From a virus: 40,565 nt of DNA. Every line of letters starts with the position of its first letter. Positions within the stretch are counted from its first letter, which is position 1. The translations under genes were made by a program, and so were the position numbers. Location of the stretch: positions 1-40,565 of IMG/VR virus record IMGVR_UViG_3300025132_000094. One strand, 5' to 3'. Below the pieces are notes generated by a model, which was not told the origin of the DNA, ran no database searches, and saw only the letters and a list, made by a program, of their open reading frames with translations. This document shows, piece by piece, positions 15,217 to 24,800 of this stretch.

Positions 15217-15921
15217 TTAAAGAGTATCTACACTCCCAGCCCCATATCTGGTAATTGTAAGTTCTTTTGCTAGTGATCCTGTTGAAATGTAAGCACTATA
15301 ATATGACTGGGTAGCATTTTGAAATATCTCAAAATTTACTGTTTGGTCTACATCACTAACAAACTTTTCAGATCTCATTACAATAATTGATGAAGTAGCA
15401 TTAGGAGTATCAATAATAACTTTGCTACCTTTCCTAAACTGCGTAAAATTATCTCCATTTAAGGCAAATGTAAGATAAAAATCATAAACACCCCCTTCTT
15501 TAAGAGTTACAGAAAATTCTGTATTAGTAGAACTAGTGTTAGATGCAATATCTCCTACAAGAGGATTAGAAGCTCCAGTAATGGCTCCTAAATAAAGCCC
15601 ATTATTTCTTCGATAACTATTTTTTCCTGCAAAAGTTGCAGTTATACTTACATCATTTAATATCTGACTTGGGTAAACAAGATTGAGATAATTTAATAAA
15701 CCAGCACTAGTTGGACCATGAGACTCTGAATCTGTAATTCCAGTAGTAGCTGTGTCTGCTGTTAAAATTGGCAGATTATCTAACGCTGTTCTTATAGCAC
15801 CTGCTGTAGCTAACGATGGGTCACTACCTAACGTCCCCGTTAAAGTCGTATCAGGAGCATGTGCTTTTCCTAAAGCAGCATCAATTTCCGTAGCTGTAAG
15901 TGAAAGTGGGAATTCAGACAT
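15217..15921 (-). CDS. tail fibre-associated protein, paralogue 2
   Basis: A 234-residue protein. The N-terminal 45 residues (TEIDAALGKAHAPDTTLTGT, then SDPSLATAGAIRTALD) are paralogous to those of the downstream gene. The remaining C-terminal domain is unrelated to its neighbour's and beta-rich (STNTEFSVTLKEGGVYDFYL, SGSLAKELTITRYGAGS), like a TNF/C1q-type fibre head, though this is not proven. The pair suggests duplication of an attachment module followed by tip divergence. Confidence 0.65.
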   Translation of the reverse strand: MSEFPLSLTATEIDAALGKAHAPDTTLTGTLGSDPSLATAGAIRTALDNLPILTADTATTGITDSESHGPTSAGLLNYLNLVYPSQILNDVSITATFAGKNSYRRNNGLYLGAITGASNPLVGDIASNTSSTNTEFSVTLKEGGVYDFYLTFALNGDNFTQFRKGSKVIIDTPNATSSIIVMRSEKFVSDVDQTVNFEIFQNATQSYYSAYISTGSLAKELTITRYGAGSVDTL

Positions 15922-15924
15922 GTT

Positions 15925-16164
15925 TTAACATTTCCATTTGCGAAGAGCCAACGCTTTGCGAGTTGGTCTTCCTTTAGAATCTTTCATTGGACCCTTGACT
16001 CCAGACATACGAGCACAAAAAGAACGGCGACGCTTAGCTGCTTTTGAGCCCCGCTTCACCTTCCCTGTAACTGGAGCTTTCAAATTAGAACCGTCCTTAC
16101 GTTTAAAGTAAGCACGTCCCTTCTTTGTTAATCCTCCAGTTTTGCTCTTATGTTCTTTTCTCAT
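15925..16164 (-). CDS. DUF6321-like small basic phage protein
   Basis: A 79-residue, strongly basic protein. The C-terminal half (KAAKRRRSFCARMSGVKGP, then GRPTRKALALRKWKC) is a pattern I recognise from a family widespread in marine phages (DUF6321). Two Cys (in SFCARM and the final residue) are typical. It is of unknown function; the charge suggests nucleic acid or head interior binding. Its start overlaps the preceding stop by one base (TAATG). Confidence 0.8.
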   Translation of the reverse strand: MRKEHKSKTGGLTKKGRAYFKRKDGSNLKAPVTGKVKRGSKAAKRRRSFCARMSGVKGPMKDSKGRPTRKALALRKWKC

Positions 16165-16253
16165 TATTTTTTAGGTTTTAAAGAACGAACTACTTTCTTC
16201 TTTTTAGGTGGGCGACCTACTTGGTTGCCGTATGTTCCTTTTCCGTATGGCAT
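16164..16253 (-). CDS. tiny basic phage protein (YGKGTYG type)
   Basis: A 29-residue product beginning MPYGKGTYGNQVGRPPKKKK, a motif I have seen in short proteins near structural genes of marine phages. It is Gly/Lys/Pro-rich and probably unstructured. The one-base TAATG overlap with the downstream gene supports its being translated. Confidence 0.7.
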   Translation of the reverse strand: MPYGKGTYGNQVGRPPKKKKVVRSLKPKK

Positions 16254-16259
16254 AGTATT

Positions 16260-16355
16260 TTATATTTTAGATTGAATCCAAGAAACAATCTTGGATAGGG
16301 TTAATTTTATCTTAGCGACAAGACTGTCTTTAGTTTTGCAAATGCAACATTTCAT
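16260..16355 (-). CDS. tiny Cys-containing amphipathic peptide
   Basis: A 31-residue product, MKCCICKTKD followed by an amphipathic helix (LVAKIKLTLSKIVSWIQSKI). Three Cys in the first six residues could bind a metal or be lipidated, though no lipobox is present. It sits in the lysis-like cluster two bases after the 51-residue membrane protein. It is unrecognised and could be a lysis accessory. Confidence 0.5.
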   Translation of the reverse strand: MKCCICKTKDSLVAKIKLTLSKIVSWIQSKI

Positions 16356-16357
16356 AG

Positions 16358-16513
16358 TTATTTTTTACGTTTATTATGAAAATCAAATAGGACTTTTACT
16401 TTTTCTGATAAGGATTCAAGGTTGTAGTGCATTCTAGCTAATACAATTATTAGAGTAATAACTGCAATTAGGACTGGAGTAAGGGCTGATATGACTTGTA
16501 AAAATTCATTCAT
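16358..16513 (-). CDS. small single-pass membrane protein (holin- or spanin-like)
   Basis: A 51-residue protein: a short N-terminus, one clear membrane helix (ALTPVLIAVITLIIVLARM, about 10-28), then a helical basic tail ending HNKRKK. The layout resembles small holins or i-spanin fragments. Its start overlaps the stop of the upstream holin-like gene as ATGA. A role in host lysis is inferred from size, topology and neighbours. Confidence 0.65.
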   Translation of the reverse strand: MNEFLQVISALTPVLIAVITLIIVLARMHYNLESLSEKVKVLFDFHNKRKK

Positions 16514-16905
16514 TTAATGGTTGATGACCCAAAATAAAATCCAACGATAGCCAAAACTGTTTGACGAACTTCTGGTAAGATTAAGTAGCCATTAAGAGTC
16601 TGATACTTAACACCTCCAAATAATCCAAAGAAACCTTTTGTTTCTTGTCCTACTGTGACTCCTTCTGGGCTGTGAGCCAATATAAATGGGGCTATAACGA
16701 CCGCAAACAATACAGTGCATACTATGACCCGTCTAACCCATTCGCCACCTCTTGTAGCGGCTTTTTGGTGGCTTTCGTCGGCTGCGGCTTGCTTCTTAAG
16801 CATAGCATCAACAGTACCTTGCTGATTAGCGACAAGCTGTCCAATCAGTTTAAAAATAAAACCAGAGGCTCCTCCCCCTAACATAGCTATAAGTTCAGTG
16901 GTCAT
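16510..16905 (-). CDS. GTA-type 3TM holin-like protein
   Basis: A 131-residue membrane protein. It has a Gly-rich N-terminal segment (MLGGGASGFIFKLIG), a charged linker (KKQAAADESHQKAATRGGEW), a central membrane helix (about 59-78, VIVCTVLFAVVIAPFILA) and a C-terminal hydrophobic segment (VLAIVGFYFGSS). It matches the family of holins described from gene transfer agents and common in marine phages. By family it would permeabilise the inner membrane at lysis. ATGA overlaps couple it to genes on both sides. Confidence 0.8.
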   Translation of the reverse strand: MTTELIAMLGGGASGFIFKLIGQLVANQQGTVDAMLKKQAAADESHQKAATRGGEWVRRVIVCTVLFAVVIAPFILAHSPEGVTVGQETKGFFGLFGGVKYQTLNGYLILPEVRQTVLAIVGFYFGSSTIK

Positions 16906-17063
16906 TTATCTCTAAGCTCCTTAATTATTTTATAAATAGAAAGTCCGAGAAACGCTATAGTGGCTACTCCCACCCACAAACTAACAACTGAGTTGATATT
17001 TTGTAATTCCATACAAGCAAAAAATCCTGCGGGTGCTACAGCTCCTCTAATTATTGGTTCCAT
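16902..17063 (-). CDS. small membrane protein of the lysis cluster
   Basis: A 53-residue protein with a hydrophobic stretch near the N-terminus (GAVAPAGFFACM) and a stronger membrane helix (VVSLWVGVATIAFLGLSIY, about 27-45), ending in a charged KELRDK tail. It lies two bases after the tail fibre gene stop and overlaps the holin-like gene as ATGA. It may be an antiholin or holin partner. No family is recognised. Confidence 0.65.
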   Translation of the reverse strand: MEPIIRGAVAPAGFFACMELQNINSVVSLWVGVATIAFLGLSIYKIIKELRDK

Positions 17064-17065
17064 TA

Positions 17066-18802
17066 TTAAAAAGCCGTTCCTATTGTTTGATCTACGTTGT
17101 TTTCAAATCCACCAGATTCCCCAAGAACCATGTATTCAATACGAATATACCATGCACCGTCTGGAGCGTTTGCTTCCGAGCTAGGATAATTGCTATTAAG
17201 TGCTTTAAGAACTATATCTCTGTTAGCGAACTGCTTGGATTCAATGTTTCTAAAAGTTTTGTGAGCCAACCAGTCTCCTGTATTTTCCGCAGTTGAAACT
17301 GGTAAAGTCAAGAACGGTGCAAAGTTTCCGTCATTTGCACTGTTTTGAAAAGTGCCAATTTGAATAGAAGCCTGTGATCCATTTGAACCCCACTCCCCTG
17401 AACGCTCCGTTGGTCCAGCTTTATGGAATATAGTCATTTCGAGAGGAACATTATACTTACCTGCTCCAGCTGCAGCAACAATTTGAACAGGAGTTCCTAA
17501 TCCAGTAAATCCTGTGCCTTGAAGTTTAAACGTTTTAATAAAAGTCTTTTCAACTACCTTTCCATTGTTTCCAAAAGCAGGAGTTGTCTTCGGTTGATTT
17601 TCTGATCCTGAAATAGCCGCAAATGTTCCGTCCCCGTAAGCTCCTGCCTTAATGTAGTTATCCGTTGAGTCAACAAAAAAGGTTTGAGAATCGATATTTA
17701 AATCAGTGCCTTTAATAGTGCCATTAACATCTAACGCAGAAGTTGGAGACGAAGTCCTTACACCTACTTTAGCTGAACTACCAGTTACAGTAACATCACT
17801 GTCAAATTGACAAGCATCTTCTACACTACATTGACCCAATACAGTTAAATCCGAGGCAGTTTCTATAGAACCAGCTATGTCTATATTACCTGATCCTTGA
17901 ATTCTTTTACCACTAGCAATCTCTAAGTTGTCGTTTAACGCAACAGTTGTATTTATTGTAGTAGCTCCAGTTATTGTAGTAGCTCCAGTTATTGTAGTAA
18001 CGCCTTTTAAGTTAGTAGTATCTTCTAAGTTAGTAACTCCATCTACAGTTAAACTACCATTAACTTGAAGATTTGTGCCAATGTCTGCAGTGGTACTTGT
18101 TACAAGAGTTCCAAGGGATGCGTTTCCTTTAATATAACCAGTGCCAGTAGCTTCGATGTCTCCACCACCACTAACTTCAATACCTCCTGTGCCAGTAACT
18201 TCAATGTCTCCTGTGCCTTGAATATCAATGCCTCCACCATTACTAAGTTTAAGGTCTCCACCGTTAAGTTCTACGTTTCCACCACCACTAAGCTCTACAT
18301 TGCCGTCTTCGTTATCAAAATCGCCGTTAGTAATTTTTATTCCATCTTGAAACTCTGCTTGATTTTCAAATAAAACGTCGTCTTGAGTAGTAAGTTGACC
18401 TCCAATTGAAACATTATCGCTTATTACTACAGCATCATCAAAAGTTGCAGTGCCTGTAAAAGTAGGAGTTAAACTAGGTGCTTTTGTCGCAAGAGCAGCG
18501 TCAGCGTCCGCTTCGTTCTGGTCAACGTCAGCTTGAACAGCAGCAATTGCAGCGTCAGCATCAGCCTCATTCTGGTCAACGTCAGCTTGAACAGTTGCTA
18601 TTAAAGCATCAGTTTCAGATTGGCTGTAAGTTTCACTCTTGGCATAACTGTCGTCATCCGTGTTCAACGCAGCAATAAGGCTGCTATACGAGATTTTCTT
18701 AGTCTCTGTGTTCGCGGTGTCAACAATGGGGATAAAATCCTCATTAGACGGGTCTGTAAGCTCTGTAAGCTCTGAAATCTTGGAGTTCTTGGAGTCAGCC
18801 AT
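17066..18802 (-). CDS. tail fibre / receptor-binding protein
   Basis: A 578-residue fibrous protein. A typical fibre N-terminus (KISELTELTDPSNEDFIPIV) is followed by an 18-residue tandem repeat, VQADVDQNEADADAAI at about 71 and 89. A Gly-rich beta repeat of the type GTGDIEVTG/GGGDIEATG follows (about 167-225), then further ITGATTI repeats and a folded C-terminal domain from about residue 400. The repeats fit a trimeric shaft, and the C-terminus would be the receptor-binding tip. It follows the giant internal virion gene after a 40-base gap with a possible promoter. Confidence 0.85.
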   Translation of the reverse strand: MADSKNSKISELTELTDPSNEDFIPIVDTANTETKKISYSSLIAALNTDDDSYAKSETYSQSETDALIATVQADVDQNEADADAAIAAVQADVDQNEADADAALATKAPSLTPTFTGTATFDDAVVISDNVSIGGQLTTQDDVLFENQAEFQDGIKITNGDFDNEDGNVELSGGGNVELNGGDLKLSNGGGIDIQGTGDIEVTGTGGIEVSGGGDIEATGTGYIKGNASLGTLVTSTTADIGTNLQVNGSLTVDGVTNLEDTTNLKGVTTITGATTITGATTINTTVALNDNLEIASGKRIQGSGNIDIAGSIETASDLTVLGQCSVEDACQFDSDVTVTGSSAKVGVRTSSPTSALDVNGTIKGTDLNIDSQTFFVDSTDNYIKAGAYGDGTFAAISGSENQPKTTPAFGNNGKVVEKTFIKTFKLQGTGFTGLGTPVQIVAAAGAGKYNVPLEMTIFHKAGPTERSGEWGSNGSQASIQIGTFQNSANDGNFAPFLTLPVSTAENTGDWLAHKTFRNIESKQFANRDIVLKALNSNYPSSEANAPDGAWYIRIEYMVLGESGGFENNVDQTIGTAF

Positions 18803-18813
18803 TATAAGGTAGA

Positions 18814-18840
18814 ATTATTAATTTATAGTAAAATTGTCAA
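18814..18840 (-). promoter_or_regulatory. candidate promoter of the tail fibre gene
   Basis: On the minus strand a perfect TTGACA (18840-18835) is followed after 15 bases by AATAAT (18819-18814), which matches five of six -10 positions. The spacing is short of the optimal 17. It lies in the only sizeable gap between the giant virion gene and the fibre gene and would give a very short leader. Confidence 0.35.
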
Positions 18841-18842
18841 GG

Positions 18843-21800
18843 TTAAAATTTTTGCAAGTAGTCAAACTCAGCTTCAACAATGCTTCCTGCTGATTCTGTA
18901 AATGCCATGCCTAGCATAGCTTTAATAGGTCCACCTACAACAGGTAGACTACCTCCTGCAAAAGGAGCTACGGCTTTAGCAACTTTCTTGCCGTCCCTGC
19001 CAAGAACCCCTGTAGCAAGGTCAACTGGAGCTTTAGCTATAGGCGACACAGGCAAAGAACCTTCTAATAGCTCTAGAGGTATTTCTCCAATGCCCACAAG
19101 CCCTGATTGGCTTATAATCCTCTGCCAATCAAATGACGACATGTTCGTTGGGTTAATCGGAGCTCGACCCTTAGACAAGTCTTTCATTGCTGTGACAAAC
19201 CAAGCAGTCGCTAAGGAAGTGCCAATAAATGCAACCAAGTGCGACATTGCTCGGACGTGGTTCAGCTGAGAACCCGTGTACCCGTTAGCAAAACGGTTAA
19301 ATATAACACGGCTAAGACCTAGTATAAACGAGGTATACTGAAACCCTGTTCTCATGACTTCGCCACCAACAGTTCCTGCTTTAAAGTTACCGCGAGTAAT
19401 TGCTTGAGCACCAGCATCAGGCTCAAGAATTGCCTGTTTCATGTAGTGCAAGTAATACTCCCTAAGCTTGTTAGAAACGTTAGCATCTTCAACGGTCTGA
19501 GGCATAACACGAGATATGCCATCTGGAGCTTCTTTACTTGCAGACTTTAACAAAACCTTAATCTCTGCATCTGTAAAACCAAAGTTACGTAGACTTTCAA
19601 GGCGCACGTCATTAAACTTACCTGATGCAGCGTCTTTACCCAAGCTACGACTTGTCCAGTCTGCAAATGCTTCCTGACCAGCAGCAGTAATTCTAAGCAT
19701 ACCGTTAGCTTCAAACATAAAGGACATAGCTATATCTAGCAGACCCTTTTCGCCTGACACATCTCCAGTAATCTGCCTGACATTAGCATTATTAACTACG
19801 TCGTAAGCTGCGCCTACGTCTCTAAAATAGGCAGTCATACCAGACTTGTCTCCTTTAAACTGTCGAGACATAGCTTCTATGAACTGAGGCATAAACTCAT
19901 TTACGCCTATTTCTGCTCCTGTATACTTTAACGTAGATACGCTAAGCGGTATGTCCATAAGAGCAGAGAACCCAGAAAGAGGTAAAAACGCAAGATTACC
20001 GACCTTACGAACATTTTTAAATATAGACGCAAACGAAGCGTCTACAGGGTTGTCTAGTTCGTTAATTAGCAACTTAGTTGTGCCAAGAACCGTGTCATAC
20101 TTAAACTTGCCAACATTGTCTCCGCGTCTTAGATCAGCAGCATCTAGTGTTTTCTGAATAGTAGCCGTTGGGTCACTTCCAAAGAAACCTAAAGATGCAA
20201 TCATCTCCGACCGATAACGAATCTGGTCCATAAGAAGTTTACCTAAGTTACCTTCTCCGCTATACTTAGCTAGTAGTTTAGCTTCAGCATCAGCTTTTAG
20301 GTGCACCATACGAGACTGTTCAAAAGACCTTGCAACGTCTCCTCCTTCCAGTGTTTCCTTAAGCTCAGTTATGCGGTAATACCATTCTTTCAAATATGTT
20401 TCTCGGTCAAAAGGAATATCCTTGCCGTCTTCACGAGCTAACACACCTCCGTGGGCTTTACTTGTAGCCTCCCAATCAATGCCAGCAAGCATGTCTTTGC
20501 GGAACTGATCAAAACCTATATTTTGTATAGTGGCACTAGACCATCTTTGGCTCCAACCAGAAAAGTCGTTTCTCACACGAACATTAGAGCCAAAACGATT
20601 AAGAGCAACTAATTGTGAATCACGAACTTTTTTAATAGCGTCAACAAGCTCTTCAAATGCTTCAGAACCTTTCCATTTAGCTGGAGTTTCGCCAGTTCGC
20701 ATTGCAACCATAAGGTCGGCAGCAAAAGCGTTAACGTTTGCACGTAAGTCTTTACCGTAAATTCTAACTGCATCTGGGTTACCGCCTGTTTGCTTACGGA
20801 GCACATCAAGGTAGGGACCGTGACCAGCACCAATAAACACATCCCACAAACCGTGTTTTTCTAACACATCGTTTATAGGCTTAGCATCTACAACAATCTG
20901 TGCTTTGCTTTTAACATTAGCAGAAGCTTCTGGGTTAAACCCTGAGCGTTGTTGACCGTCTAACTGACTCTGTATCCACTCAATGCGTTGCTTAGGATTT
21001 TTAAACTGAGTCGCTCCTTCTATAAAGGTATTTAAAATTTTGCCGTTTCGAACAGCTCTTAATATCTCAGAATCAAATGTTTCGTTTAAAGACTGAAGAA
21101 CTCTAGCTCTAGCTGTAGACATGTCGTTACTTTCAGAAAGTAATATGCGTATGCTTGTTTTTAACTCTTTAGACAAACCTTTTACATTTAAATCAGCGGT
21201 TTGAAAGTAATTACTAGACCCATCAAAAATGTCATTTATTAAAGACTCTTGAAAGTCTTTTCTAGCTGCAATGTCTATTATAGTTTCTGCAATATCAGAA
21301 TAATTCTCTAATCCGTTTTGCTCAAGAACTGTGCGGACATGAGCCTTACGAGCTACAGCTCCTTTATCGTTAGCTGCGGTGTAACCTTCAGGAGTGCTTA
21401 GTATGGTTTGTAAAACAGTAGGATTACCCAGAACTGTGTTAGTCTCATTAATAAAAAACTCAGATCGGTTATCGTTTAAACTTCCAGATTCGTTAAGATT
21501 TCTATTTAACGTTTCTTCAGCTTCTAAGGCTAACTCAGATTGTTGAGGCTCTGGCTTGTCAATCTGCTCGCTGTTAAAAGTTTCGTTAAGTTGTTTTTTT
21601 ACGTCTTTAAAATTCTGAGCATTAAGCGTAGGATCTAACGACCCTGCTCCCGCAATTGGCTTAGAAACTCCTGAGCTGTTAATTGCTCCAATAATAACCC
21701 CCACATCATAAAAAGCTTGTCGATCCCTGTCAGTTAACTTTGATCTATTTAACCTTCTATACTTTATAAGATTTTGCCACACAGCAACAAACCAGTCTCT

Positions 21801-24800
21801 TAGTTCATTAAACAAAGTAGGATTTGCTGCGTGCATTCCTTTCCAGAACTCGGAATGTCTAGAAGCTTCGGTAACAAACCAAGCAACTCCTTCTTCGGTA
21901 TGACGTTCATCTGCCCAATCGTAAGCTTCCCGTTTTACTTTTGGATCATCAGTATCTTTTCCAAGGCTTCTTAAATAATCAAAATAGTACGCAAGATCGT
22001 CTCTATTATACCGCTTCCATGTATCATCATTAAACAATTTGTCTCGTAAGCGAGCATTATTCTTAACTACGTCAAGTATCTGCTGATACGCTGGTTTAAA
22101 ATCACTAGCAAGATGATGAACAAGTTCGTGCAAAGCACTAGAAACTGCTGACTCATTAGCACCAAAAATAGCTAAATTAAAAGTAATTTCTTTAGAACCT
22201 TGGTCATATTCAGCTTTAAAATCGGCTTCTGGATCAGAAACAAGCTTAATTTTACCTTTAAATCCCAATTCAGGTAATAACATTGCTGCACCTGCAAATT
22301 GATTAGGATCATCTCCTATTTTGTTAAACCTAGTTCTAACATCTGACTGAAATGTTTTTGCATACACTTCTTTAATAGCTTTTCTTCCTACAGTATTTAA
22401 ACTACGAGTTCCTATCCCTGCAAAGTTTTTTGTAAGTGTGGGGGTATCTACTGCCTCCCAAGTTTTTTCAGCAGAATACCAAGCAAACCATTGATTCTGA
22501 TCTTGGCTAAACACTGCCACAGGCTTACCCATGTCCACAGCCATTTGAACTGCCCAGCCTGTTCCTCCTTGTGGAACTCCGTCTACAATCTCTGTTATGG
22601 CAAAAACAGCATCTGAATTTACAACTTGATAATAGTTTCTGCGTAACAAGTTATTTACATAAGGCTTACTTGTTGGAAAAGTTCTCTGTAAGGTTTTATT
22701 CGCTTTTATTAAAGCAGCATCTGCCGCATTAGCTTGTTCCTGTGTAATTGGTGTATTACCTTTTGGAGTTTTGTTACCTTCTACATAATAATGACGAGAA
22801 GTTATACCATACTTCTCTCCGATACTTCCCCATATATCGTCAGCACCTCTTGCACCTCCAGAATGATTTACAAAATCTTCCCCTCTTTTAGTTAAACGTC
22901 TGCTTTTAACACCTCTGCGAGCTTCAATAAACTCTGCAAGTGCTGTTGCGTGGTTAGGCTGAACACTTTCATCGTAATACAAAAGTTTTTTGCCGTCTAG
23001 CGCACCCGAATCTATTTGAGTTAAAATCCACTGTCTTTGTGCTTGGTTGACATCTGTATGATCAGTTCCCTCTAGCCACGAACGATACGAGTCAACAGTT
23101 TCTTGCAAACTAGCTGTTTTGACAGTGCCCTTATACCCCAGATGACTAAACGGGTTGCCATAGTGCTCGTCAGTCCCATATTTTCTAAGAACATTTATAC
23201 CTTCACCAGATGCTTCAGCTGCTCTAACAGCTGCTGTTCCTTTTTTGTAAATTACATTTGTAAGTTGCCCTGATTCAGTAGGTTGAGTAGACTGAGTAAC
23301 TGGGGTTTCGTTAAGAATATCTGCAAGAGCGCGAGCCTGATTGTTCTCAGTATTGGCGAACTTGTCTGTTAAAACTTTACCCTTAGCTTTTTGTCTAAGG
23401 TCTTCTATTAAATCTGGATTTTCTTTAGCCCACTGTTTCCATATTTTTAAATAAGTTCCATAATAGTCAAAATTTGGGTCTTTAGCGGGTTGTCCTTTAC
23501 CTGATCCTTTAGCTTGCTGATAAGTCTCTTCAACAGTTCGACCATCTTTTAATCTAGCTCTAAAAGCACTAAAACGAGAGTCTCCTGCTGAAGATAATTC
23601 ATAACCATTTTTTGAGTAACGTGCTGAAGTAAACTTAGCAGTCAGCTGGCTCTTTACAGTAGATTCCTCAAGTTTAGCCTTTAATAGTTTATCTATGTCT
23701 GAACTGTTTTTGTTTCCATAATATTTCTTAAGATTTTCAGGGGTTATTTCAATAAACCTTGGTTTAAACTCAGTAGTTAGCACACGACCTGCATTTGCTT
23801 TTGGTGGGTTGAGTGGCTCCCATAATTCTTTTTGAGGATGGTCTACAATGTAACGTTTACCATTAACTTCTGTTACTGCTACTTTATGGCTACCAAGTTT
23901 TTTAGTTGCACCTGTTGTATCCAGTTGACCTATGGACACAAAAGTTGAGGGTAAACCTGACATTCTTAAGTCAAAAGAACATCGACCACTTGTTACACCA
24001 CACAAATCAATGTTTTCGTATACATCTCCTACTTTTAACTTACCTGACCACTCAAATGCTAGCTGAGGCAAAAGCTTACCATCTGCAGCAGAAGTAATTT
24101 GACCCAATCCTCTACTAGTTGCTTTAGCTTGTCCAATAGTGTCCTTATAAATATCATTAATAATCCCAGTATTTTCAGAGGATTTTAAAAATTTCAAGTA
24201 AGCATTGTAATCTTTATTTTCATCAGGAGCATTTTTCCAAGCATCTAAGTTGTCTTCATAGACTTGAGCAACTCTGTCTAATGTTTCTTCTGACACAGGG
24301 ATCTTTTTACCTTCGTAAATAAGAAATCCAGATTTAGCTGCTTTAGCAAACTCTTTAAATGTGGTGTCTCCACTAGTTTGGTGTTTTTCCGTTTTAATTC
24401 TTTCTAAAAGTGTTGAAAATCGTTCAGTAAACTTCTCAGCCAACTGCTTACTAGGAATATCTGGCTCTAAATCTAGCTCAAGTTGTCTTTGAGAATTTTC
24501 CCATTGATTTCGTAATGCAAGGTCTTCAGGGGAAGGGTCCCACCCAGACTTAACTAAAACCTGCCAATCTTCGTCGGCTAAAGTTAGATGCTGGTTGTTA
24601 TCAATAGCATTGTGTATTCTTGCAATCTGCTCTGCTATGGTTCCAGCTAATTCTTCTTGAGGAACACTGCTCGCAGCATCTGAAGCTAATACGCTCAAAG
24701 CCTGATTTGCTACACTATTTTTAAGCTCTTCAAGGGTGACCATCTGCTGAAACCTAGCAGCAGCGTCAACTTGCTCTGGGGTCAATTTATTTATGTCATC

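Noticed and set aside
18065-18373. 102-codon plus-strand frame opposite the tail fibre gene
   Set aside because: A low-complexity Ser/Thr/Asn product created by the antisense of the Gly-rich fibre repeats.
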